Shown here in pieces: positions 7,741 to 16,971 of a stretch of DNA of 64,000 nucleotides. Both the position numbers and the translations under genes were made by a program. The notes beneath the pieces are model-generated. The model saw only the letters and a list, made by a program, of their open reading frames with translations, had not been told where the DNA came from and ran no database searches. Numbering within the stretch: position 1 is the stretch's first letter; each line of letters begins with the position of its first letter. The stretch covers positions 60,776-124,775 of the forward strand of contig CAKRIN010000004.1 in the NCBI GenBank assembly GCA_934343805.1. The letters run 5' to 3'. The DNA is from an uncultured Lachnospira sp. GTDB lineage: Bacteria > Bacillota > Clostridia > Lachnospirales > Lachnospiraceae.

Positions 7741-9183
7741 ATGTCAGGGAAATCAGAGAATATAATTGAACTTAAGCATATCAGTAAGGTATACAGTGAT
7801 AATGGATTTAAAGCAGTAGATGACTTTAATCTGGAGGTTAAACGTGGAGAATTTGTAACATTTCTTGGACCCTCAGGCTGCGGAAAGACTACAACATTAA
7901 GAATGATTGCAGGATTTGAACTGCCAACGGATGGACAGATACTTCTTAATGGGGAAGATATATCGCAGCTTCCAGCTAATAAAAGACCAATTAATACTGT
8001 ATTTCAGAGATATGCGTTATTTCCCCATATGAATATCTATGAAAATATTGCGTTTGGTCTTAAGCTAAAGAAGCTTCCTAAAGAAGAAATCAAAAAGAAG
8101 GTTAAGAGAGTATTAGATATAGTAGATCTTGAAGGTTTTGAGAATAGAAAGATTTCAACGCTTTCAGGTGGACAGCAGCAAAGAATTGCAATAGCCAGAG
8201 CTCTTGTTAATGAACCAGAAATTCTTATGCTTGATGAGCCGCTTGGAGCACTTGATTTAAAGATGCGTAAGGAGATGCAGCTGGAACTTAAAAATATGCA
8301 TGATCAGCTAGGAATTACATTTATATATGTAACGCATGATCAGGAAGAGGCTCTTACTATGTCAGATAAGATAGTTGTTTTATCAGAGGGCAGAATTCAA
8401 CAGATTGGAACACCGGAAGATATATATAATGAGCCTAAGAATGCATTTGTTGCGGATTTTATAGGTGAGAGTAATATATTTAAAGGAATTATGACGGGTC
8501 ATATGAAGGTAAGATTCTGTGGAGGTGAATTTACAGGCATGGATGATGTTCCGGAAGGAACTTTAGTTGATGTTGTTATAAGACCAGAGGATGTCATTAT
8601 TACTAGACCAGAAGATGGAACTATAGTTGGTGAAGTTACGTCTGTGATATTTAAGGGAATGCATTATGAAGTTGCAGTAGAATCTGGTAAATACGAGATG
8701 ATAATAAGGACAACAAAGTGTTATCATGTGGGTGATTCTGTAGGAATGCAGCTTGAACCAGACGGAATACATGTAATGATAGCAGAGGATCATACAACAA
8801 GCTTTGTATGTAGTGTTAATGGAGACTATACTCTTGATTTCAATGGAAAGATTATTAACTGTGATATAACTAAAATTATACCTAAAACAAGAATGGAAAA
8901 TGGAATTCTTGTAGATGAAAATGGCGAGAATGTTGATGTTACCAAATTCAAGGTTGTAGTATCAATTCAGCCGGATGATATTGAAATGAGTGATGATATT
9001 GCGGCAGGTCTTGTCTCAGGTAAGATAATTAATCTTATCTATAAAGGAGATCATTATAGTTATGTAGTCAGAACTGAGTATGGACATGATTTAATAGTTG
9101 ATGATGAGTATTTATGGAATATGGATGATCAGATTGGACTCATTATGCATGAAGATAAAATGAATTTTCAATTAAAGAAGTAG
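7741..9183 (+). CDS. potA: Spermidine/putrescine ABC importer ATP-binding protein with extended C-terminus
   Basis: The energising subunit of a polyamine importer, acting at the inner face of the membrane. The ABC domain shows Walker A GPSGCGKTT, Q-loop VFQRYALFPH, signature LSGGQQQR, Walker B LMLDEPLGALD and switch VTHD. After residue about 245 come two regulatory beta-barrel segments rather than one: a first TOBE-like stretch (about 250-345) and a second copy-like stretch (about 355-475) that repeats the I-R/Q-P-E/D-D-I-E/I phrase (VVIRPEDVII and VVSIQPDDIEM). The chain is about 480 residues, against roughly 360-380 for typical PotA. The start at 7741 follows GGAGG; an in-frame ATG at 7723 is less well placed. 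First gene of potABCD. Confidence 0.93.
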   Translation: MSGKSENIIELKHISKVYSDNGFKAVDDFNLEVKRGEFVTFLGPSGCGKTTTLRMIAGFELPTDGQILLNGEDISQLPANKRPINTVFQRYALFPHMNIYENIAFGLKLKKLPKEEIKKKVKRVLDIVDLEGFENRKISTLSGGQQQRIAIARALVNEPEILMLDEPLGALDLKMRKEMQLELKNMHDQLGITFIYVTHDQEEALTMSDKIVVLSEGRIQQIGTPEDIYNEPKNAFVADFIGESNIFKGIMTGHMKVRFCGGEFTGMDDVPEGTLVDVVIRPEDVIITRPEDGTIVGEVTSVIFKGMHYEVAVESGKYEMIIRTTKCYHVGDSVGMQLEPDGIHVMIAEDHTTSFVCSVNGDYTLDFNGKIINCDITKIIPKTRMENGILVDENGENVDVTKFKVVVSIQPDDIEMSDDIAAGLVSGKIINLIYKGDHYSYVVRTEYGHDLIVDDEYLWNMDDQIGLIMHEDKMNFQLKK

Positions 9184-9196
9184 GAGGTGCAGACGG

Positions 9197-9982
9197 ATGG
9201 CTTTTTCAAGAAAATACCTTGGAATTCCTTATGGGATTTTTCTTATATTATTTGTTGCAGCACCACTGCTTGTGTTGATTTATTATGCATTTACTAATGG
9301 ACAGGGACAGTTTACGATTGGAAATCTCCAGAATTTTTTTACAGATCCTAATACGTTGGGAACATTATGTTATAGTCTTGTACTTGCATTTGTTGTTACT
9401 CTGGTATGTTTAATTATAGCTTATCCGGTAGCCTATATCCTTGCACAGAGCAAAATCAGAAAGAAAGCGGTTATACTGCTGCTATTCATAATGCCAATGT
9501 GGATTAACTTTACATTAAGGATTACAGCACTTAAAGAAATATTATCAATGATAGAAGGTAATCTGGCATATTACCCGTATATTAATACAGTAATTGGAAT
9601 GACATATGATTTTCTGCCATTCATGATACTTCCGCTATATACGACATTATCAAAGATGGATAAAAGTATAGTTGAAGCTGCATTTGATCTTGGTGCCAAC
9701 AATTTTCAGACATTTATAAAGGTAATACTACCATTGTCAGTGCCTGGAATAGTAAGTGGCGTATCAATGGTGTTTCTTCCGGCAATGACGAATTATGTTG
9801 TGCTTGATATGCTCTACAACAGCACATACATCATGGGTAGTCTGATAGGAAGTTATTTCAGCGCGTATGACTGGCATAATGGATCAATGATAGCATTAGT
9901 TCTGCTTGCAATTATATGTATTGTCACTCTTGTTTCTGGTGATAGTGATTCAGAAAATGCGGGAAGAGGAGGAATTGTATAA
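9197..9982 (+). CDS. potB: Spermidine/putrescine ABC importer permease
   Basis: A 261-residue integral membrane subunit with about six hydrophobic segments. The cytoplasmic coupling motif is clear (KSIVEAAFDLGANNFQTFIKVILPLSVPGI, the EAA loop that contacts PotA). It begins 13 nt after potA, with GGAGG overlapping the potA stop codon, and its stop overlaps the potC start by one base, so the four genes are translationally coupled. It forms the transmembrane channel with PotC. Confidence 0.93.
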   Translation: MAFSRKYLGIPYGIFLILFVAAPLLVLIYYAFTNGQGQFTIGNLQNFFTDPNTLGTLCYSLVLAFVVTLVCLIIAYPVAYILAQSKIRKKAVILLLFIMPMWINFTLRITALKEILSMIEGNLAYYPYINTVIGMTYDFLPFMILPLYTTLSKMDKSIVEAAFDLGANNFQTFIKVILPLSVPGIVSGVSMVFLPAMTNYVVLDMLYNSTYIMGSLIGSYFSAYDWHNGSMIALVLLAIICIVTLVSGDSDSENAGRGGIV

Positions 9983-10791
9983 TGAAGAAGTTTCTTAAAT
10001 ATGCAATTATATGTGCAGTTTTGCTTTTTATGTACATTCCGATACTGGTTCTTGCGGTATATAGTTTTACAGATGCAGCCAATATTGGACCGGTACATTC
10101 TTTTTCAATGCATAATTATGTTACATTATTTACAACACCAGAATTAATGAATATGATACTTGGATCAGTGATTTTAGCAGTTGGTAGTGCAGCAATAGCA
10201 ACAGTTCTTGGAACAATGGGAGCAATTGGTGCATTTTATTCAAAGGGAAAAGTAAAGGGAACAATGTCAGCACTTAATCAGGTTCCTGTTGTTAATGCAG
10301 ATGTTGTTACAGGCTTTTCAATATGTATATTGCTTGTAGTTGTGTTAGGGGTAAGTAAGGATACATATATTCCGCTTGTAGTGGGACATGTAATACTTAG
10401 TGCACCTTTTGTTTATCTGGCAGTTGTGCCTAAACTTAAACAGATGGATCCAAGTCTGTATGAGGCGGCATTGGACCTTGGAGCAACACCAGTATATGCC
10501 CTTTTTAAAATAATAATTCCACATATAGCATCAGGCATAGCATCTGGATTTGTTATGGCAGTTACATTATCTCTTGATGATTATTTTGTCGCAACATATA
10601 CCAAGCCGGCAACATTTGATACAATCAGCACTTATGTTGTTAATGCAACGAAAGGCTCACAGACTGATATTAAGACAGCATTGTGGGCATTGTCGACAAT
10701 AATATTCCTTGTAGTTATAATTGTGGAAATAACAATTAATCTGGCCCCTGCCAGAAAAGCTGTGAGAGAGGAGTCTGGAGCAGATGAATAG
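9982..10791 (+). CDS. potC: Spermidine/putrescine ABC importer permease
   Basis: A 269-residue membrane subunit with about six hydrophobic segments and an EAA loop (PSLYEAALDLGATPVYALFKIIIPHIASGI). The N-terminus KYAIICAVLLFMYIPILVLAVYSF and the later SLDDYFVATY are typical of PotC. The start overlaps the potB stop (TAATG) and the stop overlaps the start of potD. Partner of PotB in the channel. Confidence 0.93.
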   Translation: MKKFLKYAIICAVLLFMYIPILVLAVYSFTDAANIGPVHSFSMHNYVTLFTTPELMNMILGSVILAVGSAAIATVLGTMGAIGAFYSKGKVKGTMSALNQVPVVNADVVTGFSICILLVVVLGVSKDTYIPLVVGHVILSAPFVYLAVVPKLKQMDPSLYEAALDLGATPVYALFKIIIPHIASGIASGFVMAVTLSLDDYFVATYTKPATFDTISTYVVNATKGSQTDIKTALWALSTIIFLVVIIVEITINLAPARKAVREESGADE

Positions 10792-12304
10792 ATTAGTAAA
10801 GAGAGTTAATGCTGTTTTCCTGGCTTTAATAATGGGAATAAGTGGTGCTTTATTTACAGCTGGATTATTCTTTAATACACAGGTTGTTACAGCCAGCGCA
10901 GCAGAAGATACAATTGTACTCCGGGTGTGCAATTGGGAAGAATATATAGATGAAGGCGGATGGGATAAAGAAGATACGATAGACCTTGAAAGTGGCGATA
11001 TCATAGGAGAGAATTCTATGGTGTCTGATTTTGAGGACTGGTACTACCAGACATATGGAAAGAAAGTTAAAGTACAGTACAGCTGCCTTGGAACTAATGA
11101 AGAATTATATAATATGCTGACGCTAGGTGATGATTATGATCTTGTCTGTCCATCTGAATACATGATAATGAAGCTTATGGCAGAAGGATGGCTCGAACCA
11201 TTTTCAGAAGATTTTTATAATACAGATGATGAATATAATTATTATGCAAAAGGGGTATCTCCATTTATTAAGAAAACATTTGATGAGAATAAGATAAATG
11301 AAGAACCATGGAGCCGTTATGCGGCAGGATATATGTGGGGTATAACAGGAATTGTATATAATCCTGAGAAAGTAACACAAAAAGAAGCATCAACATGGAC
11401 TATAATTGGCAATGACAAATTCAGACGTCAGATAACCATCAAGGATAATGTAAGAGATTCAATGTTTGCTGCAATAGGGGCAATCAAGGCTGATAAGCTT
11501 ACATCACAAGAATTCATCAACCAGTCTGATTATAAGGAAAGACTGGCTGATGAGATGAATGATACGTCAGATTCGACTATTAAAGATGTACAAAATTATC
11601 TTCAGATGGTCAAAGATAATGCATATTCGTTTGAGACAGACAGTGCTAAAACGGATATGATTACAGGAAAGGTAGTTGCAGGATATCAGTGGTCAGGAGA
11701 TGCGGTCTATACAATGGATCAGGCTGATGAAGATGACTTTGAACTGGATTTTGCAGTACCAGAGGAATCTACTAATCTGTACTTTGATGGCTGGGTAATG
11801 CTTAAGTCAGGAATTAATGGTGATTCAGAAAAAAAGCAGGCAGCACAGAGTTTTATTAATTTCGTATCTAAGCCGGAAAACGCTGTGAGAAATATGAATT
11901 ACATAGGATATACATCGGTTATATCAGGTGGAGACAGTGATATTGTGTATAATTATGCCAAATGGAATTATGGGGCAGACAGTGATGACACAGATACTGT
12001 AGACTACAAGCTGGGATATTTCTTTTCAGGGGATTCAGATGATGAAAGATATATTCTTAAGGTTCCGGCAGAACAGACATACAGACAGTTATCAGCACAA
12101 TATCCAAGTGAAGAAGTTATGGACCGGAGTGCAGTTATGCAGTACTTTGATTCAGACGAAAATGCCAGAATCAACCAGATGTGGATCAACGTCAGGTGTT
12201 ATAATCTTAATAAAGTTCCTATATGGGGATGGATAGTGGCAGCAGTAGTAATTATCCTGCTGATTGTAACTGCCATAAGAATGAAATTTAATAAGAAATA
12301 TTAA
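10784..12304 (+). CDS. potD: Polyamine-binding protein anchored by a C-terminal membrane helix
   Basis: The substrate-binding component of the importer, 506 residues. Residues 1-40 are a signal sequence, but no lipobox cysteine is present. The mature part has the PotD-like opening RVCNWEEYID and later VCPSEYMI, YMWGITGIVYNP and YDGW-type segments (YFDGWVMLKSG). After residue about 475 comes a single hydrophobic helix (IWGWIVAAVVIILLIVTAI) followed by basic residues, so the protein should be held outside by a C-terminal anchor rather than as a lipoprotein. It is much longer than typical PotD (about 350 residues); part of the excess is an acidic region near 390-430. It overlaps potC by 8 nt. 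Confidence 0.88.
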   Translation: MNRLVKRVNAVFLALIMGISGALFTAGLFFNTQVVTASAAEDTIVLRVCNWEEYIDEGGWDKEDTIDLESGDIIGENSMVSDFEDWYYQTYGKKVKVQYSCLGTNEELYNMLTLGDDYDLVCPSEYMIMKLMAEGWLEPFSEDFYNTDDEYNYYAKGVSPFIKKTFDENKINEEPWSRYAAGYMWGITGIVYNPEKVTQKEASTWTIIGNDKFRRQITIKDNVRDSMFAAIGAIKADKLTSQEFINQSDYKERLADEMNDTSDSTIKDVQNYLQMVKDNAYSFETDSAKTDMITGKVVAGYQWSGDAVYTMDQADEDDFELDFAVPEESTNLYFDGWVMLKSGINGDSEKKQAAQSFINFVSKPENAVRNMNYIGYTSVISGGDSDIVYNYAKWNYGADSDDTDTVDYKLGYFFSGDSDDERYILKVPAEQTYRQLSAQYPSEEVMDRSAVMQYFDSDENARINQMWINVRCYNLNKVPIWGWIVAAVVIILLIVTAIRMKFNKKY

Positions 12305-12312
12305 ATAATAAG

Positions 12313-12372
12313 GCGATATTAAGTTATGGAGTTTAAAGTACCTGAAAATGCATAACTTATATATCGCTTTAT
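12313..12372 (+). terminator. Hairpin terminator after potD
   Basis: GCGATAT plus AAGTTATG pair with CATAACTT plus ATATCGC across a loop of about 20 nt, followed by a short T-rich stretch (TTTATTTAG). It closes the potABCD operon. Confidence 0.7.
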
Positions 12373-12416
12373 TTAGTTTGTGACCGAACCACAATTTACA
12401 TTCCATAATGCGAATG

Positions 12417-14330
12417 TTATTGTATTTTTACGAAGTAATCCGTAAGTTCTTCTATTGGATGAGGCTTTGAATATCTGTAGCCCTGAATATAATCAAATCC
12501 CTGACTGATACAGTATTCATTCTGATAATCATCTTCCACGCCTTCTATAAGAAGGACAAATCCCTGTTTTTTAAATACACTTATCATGTGTGACATTAAA
12601 TCTGATACCCCGTCATTCTTCAAAGCCTTGTATAGCAGGCTTTTATCAAATTTAATAGTGTAGAAGGGGCATCCAATAATTCTTTCCAGATTAGAATATC
12701 CGGTTCCAAAATCATCAAGATAAAACATTACTCCAGATTCGTTGAACTTTTCCATATTATATAAAACAGTATCAAAATCATCAAACATAGAACTTTCAGT
12801 TAATTCCAGCCTTATATGTCTGGTTTCCACGTGATTGGCATTGATTATAGACATAAGCTCATCAAATAAATGCTTGTCTGATAACTCAGAAGAAGAGCAG
12901 TTTACAGTAATAGCATCAAATGAATATAAAGATTCAAGCTCGTGAATCATGGAGCATACTTTGTTAAGAATAATAGTTGTCAGAGTATGTATACATCCAT
13001 TCTTTTCTGCAAGAGGAATAAACTTGTCCGGATAAATGATAGTTTCATCAAGCTGCAGTCTCATAAGTGCTTCAGCAGTTCTGAAACTATTATCTTTTAC
13101 ACTGAATATTGGCTGTGCATAGCATATAACTCTTGGATCGTTAAGATCATTCTTATTTCTGATATCAAGCAGCATCTGTTCAATCCGATATGTTTCATGG
13201 AAATTCTCATAGTCAGTATCTGTGGCTATATAACAGCAGTTGCCAGTTGAAGCACTATCTATAGAAAATAAGTAATCTGTCAGTGAATTCAGCCGATGTG
13301 TAGTTGATATTACAGGATTATTTCTGAATGCAACCATTCTGTAATTAACATTAAAAGAAGCCTTCTGGATATTCCTGTTAATAATCTGTTCAACATTATT
13401 AATGAAAGTATGGACTTTATTCTCGTCACGGATATATACCATAACGGCAAATTCTGATGGATCAATTCTATAAATGTGAATAAGCCTATGAAGTAATTCA
13501 ATCTCACGGCATATAAGTGCTGCCATTTCATCAATCTGCTGGTTGTGTATAGCATAATTAACATTCTTTAATTGAGGAAACCTTATATCAATTATAAGAA
13601 AATTACGTTTGATCAATATGCTGTTAGAGAAACGTGCTTCATAAGAATACTTATTCTGACAGCCAATAACTTCATCATATGGATTGCTGTGAAAGAGAAT
13701 ATAAAATATCATAAAAGGCAAAACATATGAGAGACTTGTAAATACTATATACTTAATATGTATCTGTACAGCAAGCATTATGAAATCAAGTATTATGAAG
13801 ATAACAGCATATTTGCATGTAACAGAAGGAATAGTCTTGTGATTGCGTATTACGGATATATAAGAGAAGACACAATCAATAAGACCTGCTGTTGGATAAA
13901 ATGTCAGCATTGTATCAACAGAAAAATGTTCACTGATATGAGCGTTATAATAAAAAAGAATTACAGCAGCTATTGTATATAACAGGGCAATGGCTATTAT
14001 CCTGTAATGCAGGTAATGTATATGTTGTCTGGTATTAGAAGATAAAAGACAGATACTTGCATATATAAAACATAAAATTATCAGATACATAAATAAAAAG
14101 AGAGTACTTATAAAGAAGAAAGTATTAATTCCGAATACATCTGTTCTGGTTGAGGCTGATATAAGTGCAATCTGTGAGATTATTGTAAATATTGAGAGGA
14201 TAACACCTGAAAAAACAATCGTGTATGAGCGGGTCTTTCTGGGGTTAGAATAAAGCATCAGCAGAAAAAGAAAGATAGCTACAATAAGACAGATTATCTC
14301 AGCTGTAACATTATAATTACCTATGATCAT
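12417..14330 (-). CDS. Membrane EAL-domain cyclic-di-GMP phosphodiesterase
   Basis: A 637-residue membrane protein. Residues 1 to about 215 contain seven or so hydrophobic helices, then NPYDEVIG leads into a degenerate GGDEF-like region (the active-site loop reads DPSEFAVM, so no cyclase activity). The C-terminal EAL domain keeps the signature residues: EALMRL, VNCSSSEL, ELTESS, YLDDFGTGYSN, IKFDKS, LIEGVE and IQGYRYSKP, so hydrolysis of cyclic-di-GMP to pGpG is expected. The ATG at 14330 follows AAGGAG at a rather long spacing; an upstream TTG at 14354 is possible. It is convergent with potABCD and divergent from the phosphatase gene. The sensed signal is unknown. Confidence 0.88.
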   Translation of the reverse strand: MIIGNYNVTAEIICLIVAIFLFLLMLYSNPRKTRSYTIVFSGVILSIFTIISQIALISASTRTDVFGINTFFFISTLFLFMYLIILCFIYASICLLSSNTRQHIHYLHYRIIAIALLYTIAAVILFYYNAHISEHFSVDTMLTFYPTAGLIDCVFSYISVIRNHKTIPSVTCKYAVIFIILDFIMLAVQIHIKYIVFTSLSYVLPFMIFYILFHSNPYDEVIGCQNKYSYEARFSNSILIKRNFLIIDIRFPQLKNVNYAIHNQQIDEMAALICREIELLHRLIHIYRIDPSEFAVMVYIRDENKVHTFINNVEQIINRNIQKASFNVNYRMVAFRNNPVISTTHRLNSLTDYLFSIDSASTGNCCYIATDTDYENFHETYRIEQMLLDIRNKNDLNDPRVICYAQPIFSVKDNSFRTAEALMRLQLDETIIYPDKFIPLAEKNGCIHTLTTIILNKVCSMIHELESLYSFDAITVNCSSSELSDKHLFDELMSIINANHVETRHIRLELTESSMFDDFDTVLYNMEKFNESGVMFYLDDFGTGYSNLERIIGCPFYTIKFDKSLLYKALKNDGVSDLMSHMISVFKKQGFVLLIEGVEDDYQNEYCISQGFDYIQGYRYSKPHPIEELTDYFVKIQ

Positions 14331-14448
14331 ATATTTCTGTTCTCCTTTGTACAAGATAAAAATGTATTATACATATACATAGAAAAAGAATCAATATAAT
14401 AAATCGATATTGTCAAGAAATTTATAATTTACGTTACATTTACAACAA

Positions 14449-14533
14449 TTATATTGGATAAATACTTTGCTGGTATATAGTTAGTGCAATCCGTTAAGAG
14501 AAAGTGATATATGCGGATAATAATCCAATATAA
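14449..14533 (+). promoter_or_regulatory. Structured 5' leader of the metallophosphoesterase gene
   Basis: TTATATTGGAT (14449-14459) pairs perfectly with ATCCAATATAA (14523-14533), enclosing a smaller ATCCG/CGGAT stem. The downstream arm abuts the ribosome binding site (GGGAG) of the gene at 14545, so folding could affect translation. I do not recognise it as a known riboswitch. Confidence 0.4.
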
Positions 14534-14544
14534 GGGAGAAGAAT

Positions 14545-16965
14545 ATGAAGAGAATGAAAAAGGTTGCTGCGGCAACGCTTACGGCTATTATGGTTGCAAG
14601 TATTTCAATGGGAACAACAGAAAGCTGGGCAAGAAGCTCTAAAAGAGCAGCATGGAATAATGCAGCAGCAGAGTCTTCTGACACAGAGATGGAAGTAAAA
14701 GATGCATGTTATGTAGAAGATGGTTCAGAGACAGACGTACATAATGTTAAGTCCAATGTATATGCTAACAGTACTGAGTGGAATGAATGGAAGACAAAGT
14801 GGGAATCAGTAAGAAAGCAGTTCTGTCAGATAGCACTTACACCAGGAACCAATGAAACTCAGTTAAATGCGGCATGGTATTCAACTACAGAAAATGATAC
14901 ACCAAAGATTAAGCTTATGGATGCATCAGGTAAGGAAGTAAAGACATTTGATGGAACAATATCTAAAGACACAGATGTAGAAAAAGTTATTGATACAAAG
15001 GATAATTCAAAGGAATATACTTTATATCCATGTAAAGTAACATTAACAGGACTTACAGAAAATACATCATATAAGTATCAGTATTTTGTTAATGGAAGCT
15101 GGTCAGACACATACGATTATAAGACAAAGAATACAGAAAGTTTCTCAGTTATGTATGTAGGAGATCCACAGATTGGAGCGTCAACTAATCAGCTCGGAAA
15201 TCAGGATAAAGAATATTATGCAATGAATGATTCTTATAACTGGTATCATACACTCAACAATGCGATTAAGAAGTTCCCTGAATTAAGCTTCGTATTATCT
15301 GCAGGAGATCAGATTAATCAGACATCTGTCAGTAAAGATTCAGACAAACTGGAACAGCAGATTGAGTATGCAGGATTTCTTAATTCATCAGTATTAAGAA
15401 GTCTTCCAATTGCTACAACTATTGGTAATCATGATTCTAAGTCAGTAAATTATTCTAATCATTTTAATTATCCTAATAAACAGACAGCTAATGTAGAAGG
15501 AAAGACAGTAGCAGGAACAGATTATTACTTTACATATGGTAATACATTATTCATAAGTATAGATACTAATAATTATAACGTGGCAACGCATGAAAGCGTA
15601 ATTAAAGAAGCTACTGAAAAGAATAAGGATGTTACTTGGAGAGTACTTATGTTCCATCAGGATATATATGGCTCAGGTTATGATCACTCTGATTCAGATG
15701 GAATAGTTCTTCGTACACAGCTTACACCAGTAATTGATAAATATGATATTGATGCAGTATTACAGGGACATGATCATACATATTCAAGAACATACCAGTT
15801 ATCATCAGATAATAAAGAACATGGTAAATATTCGTCAGCAGCAAGTACATCTGACAAAGAGGCTTTTTCTAAATATATATCTGATAATATGTGCTACAAT
15901 TTAAAGACTGGTGCTAAAGAGAGCAATCGTGTAGTAGATCCTGAAGGAACAGTATATTTCGAGGCTAACTCAGCAACAGGAAGTAAGTTCTATCAGCTTA
16001 TAGGAACACAGCAGGATTACATTGCAGCAAGATGTCAGAGCTGGAGACCAACATATTCAGTTATTGATATTACGGAAACTACACTTACAGTTAATACATA
16101 CGATGCAGCTACTAATGAAAAGCTTGTTGCAGATGGAAATGTTGATACAACATACACAATAGTAAAGCAGGCAGATAAGTCAGCTCTTGAATCAGAAATT
16201 GCCAAGTCAGAGAATGCATTAGAAGAAGCTAAGAATGGTGGTAATACAACAGAAGCTTCCATGAAGTCACTGGAAGATGCCATTGTATCAGCTAAAGAAG
16301 TATATAATACAGCAGAGTCAACAAAAGAGGATATAGCAAGTGCGGTTGTAGCTTTACAGGAAGCAAGAGCATCTCTTGAAACAATATCATCAGCAGTAAA
16401 AGATGAGACAGCAGAGATTAAAGACGAGACAGGAACAGTTGCAGCTGCAACAATAGAAAAAGGAGCTGTAATTAAAGATGCAGATGGTAATATGGTGGAT
16501 GCAGCCCAGGTTGTATTAAATGCCAAGAAACTTAATGATTCTATGGTTAACAAAATGTCTGCAGCACTTAAGAATAATTCAACAGTAAAGAGCCTTGATA
16601 ATGTTGATTACTATGATCTTTCATTAGCAACAAAGGATGGCAGTGCATGTACTCTTGAAAATGGTAAAGTAAAGGTTACATTTAAAGTTAAGGACGGAAT
16701 TGATACATCTAAGTATGATATCAGGGTGTTTCATTACAATGAGTCAGCAGAAAAGCTTGAGGAATTATCAGCAAGTATATCTGATGCAGGAATAACAGTA
16801 GAGGCAGAAAGCTTTAGTCCATATGCAGTATATTATGAGCAGAAGGAAAATGTGCAGACAGGAGATAATATTCTTCCAGTGGCTTTATGGCTGATACTTG
16901 CAGGATTAGCCGGAGCTGGAGCTGTTGCAATTGTTATAACAGAAAGAAAACGTGAGGCAGAGTAG
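14545..16965 (+). CDS. Secreted, membrane-anchored purple acid phosphatase-like metallophosphoesterase
   Basis: An 806-residue exported enzyme. Residues 1-29 are a signal peptide. A fibronectin-like purple-acid-phosphatase N-domain (about 75-195) precedes a calcineurin-like domain with the dimetal ligands in order: GDPQIG (Asp207), AGDQ, GNHD (His296), MFHQ and QGHDHTYSR. A helical FIVAR-like segment (about 545-615) and a C-terminal beta domain follow. The end reads NVQTGDN, a hydrophobic helix, and ERKREAE: the architecture of a wall or membrane anchor, but without canonical LPxTG. It likely releases phosphate from extracellular organic esters. The YibE/F gene begins 6 nt after its stop. Confidence 0.88.
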   Translation: MKRMKKVAAATLTAIMVASISMGTTESWARSSKRAAWNNAAAESSDTEMEVKDACYVEDGSETDVHNVKSNVYANSTEWNEWKTKWESVRKQFCQIALTPGTNETQLNAAWYSTTENDTPKIKLMDASGKEVKTFDGTISKDTDVEKVIDTKDNSKEYTLYPCKVTLTGLTENTSYKYQYFVNGSWSDTYDYKTKNTESFSVMYVGDPQIGASTNQLGNQDKEYYAMNDSYNWYHTLNNAIKKFPELSFVLSAGDQINQTSVSKDSDKLEQQIEYAGFLNSSVLRSLPIATTIGNHDSKSVNYSNHFNYPNKQTANVEGKTVAGTDYYFTYGNTLFISIDTNNYNVATHESVIKEATEKNKDVTWRVLMFHQDIYGSGYDHSDSDGIVLRTQLTPVIDKYDIDAVLQGHDHTYSRTYQLSSDNKEHGKYSSAASTSDKEAFSKYISDNMCYNLKTGAKESNRVVDPEGTVYFEANSATGSKFYQLIGTQQDYIAARCQSWRPTYSVIDITETTLTVNTYDAATNEKLVADGNVDTTYTIVKQADKSALESEIAKSENALEEAKNGGNTTEASMKSLEDAIVSAKEVYNTAESTKEDIASAVVALQEARASLETISSAVKDETAEIKDETGTVAAATIEKGAVIKDADGNMVDAAQVVLNAKKLNDSMVNKMSAALKNNSTVKSLDNVDYYDLSLATKDGSACTLENGKVKVTFKVKDGIDTSKYDIRVFHYNESAEKLEELSASISDAGITVEAESFSPYAVYYEQKENVQTGDNILPVALWLILAGLAGAGAVAIVITERKREAE

Positions 16966-16971
16966 AATAAT

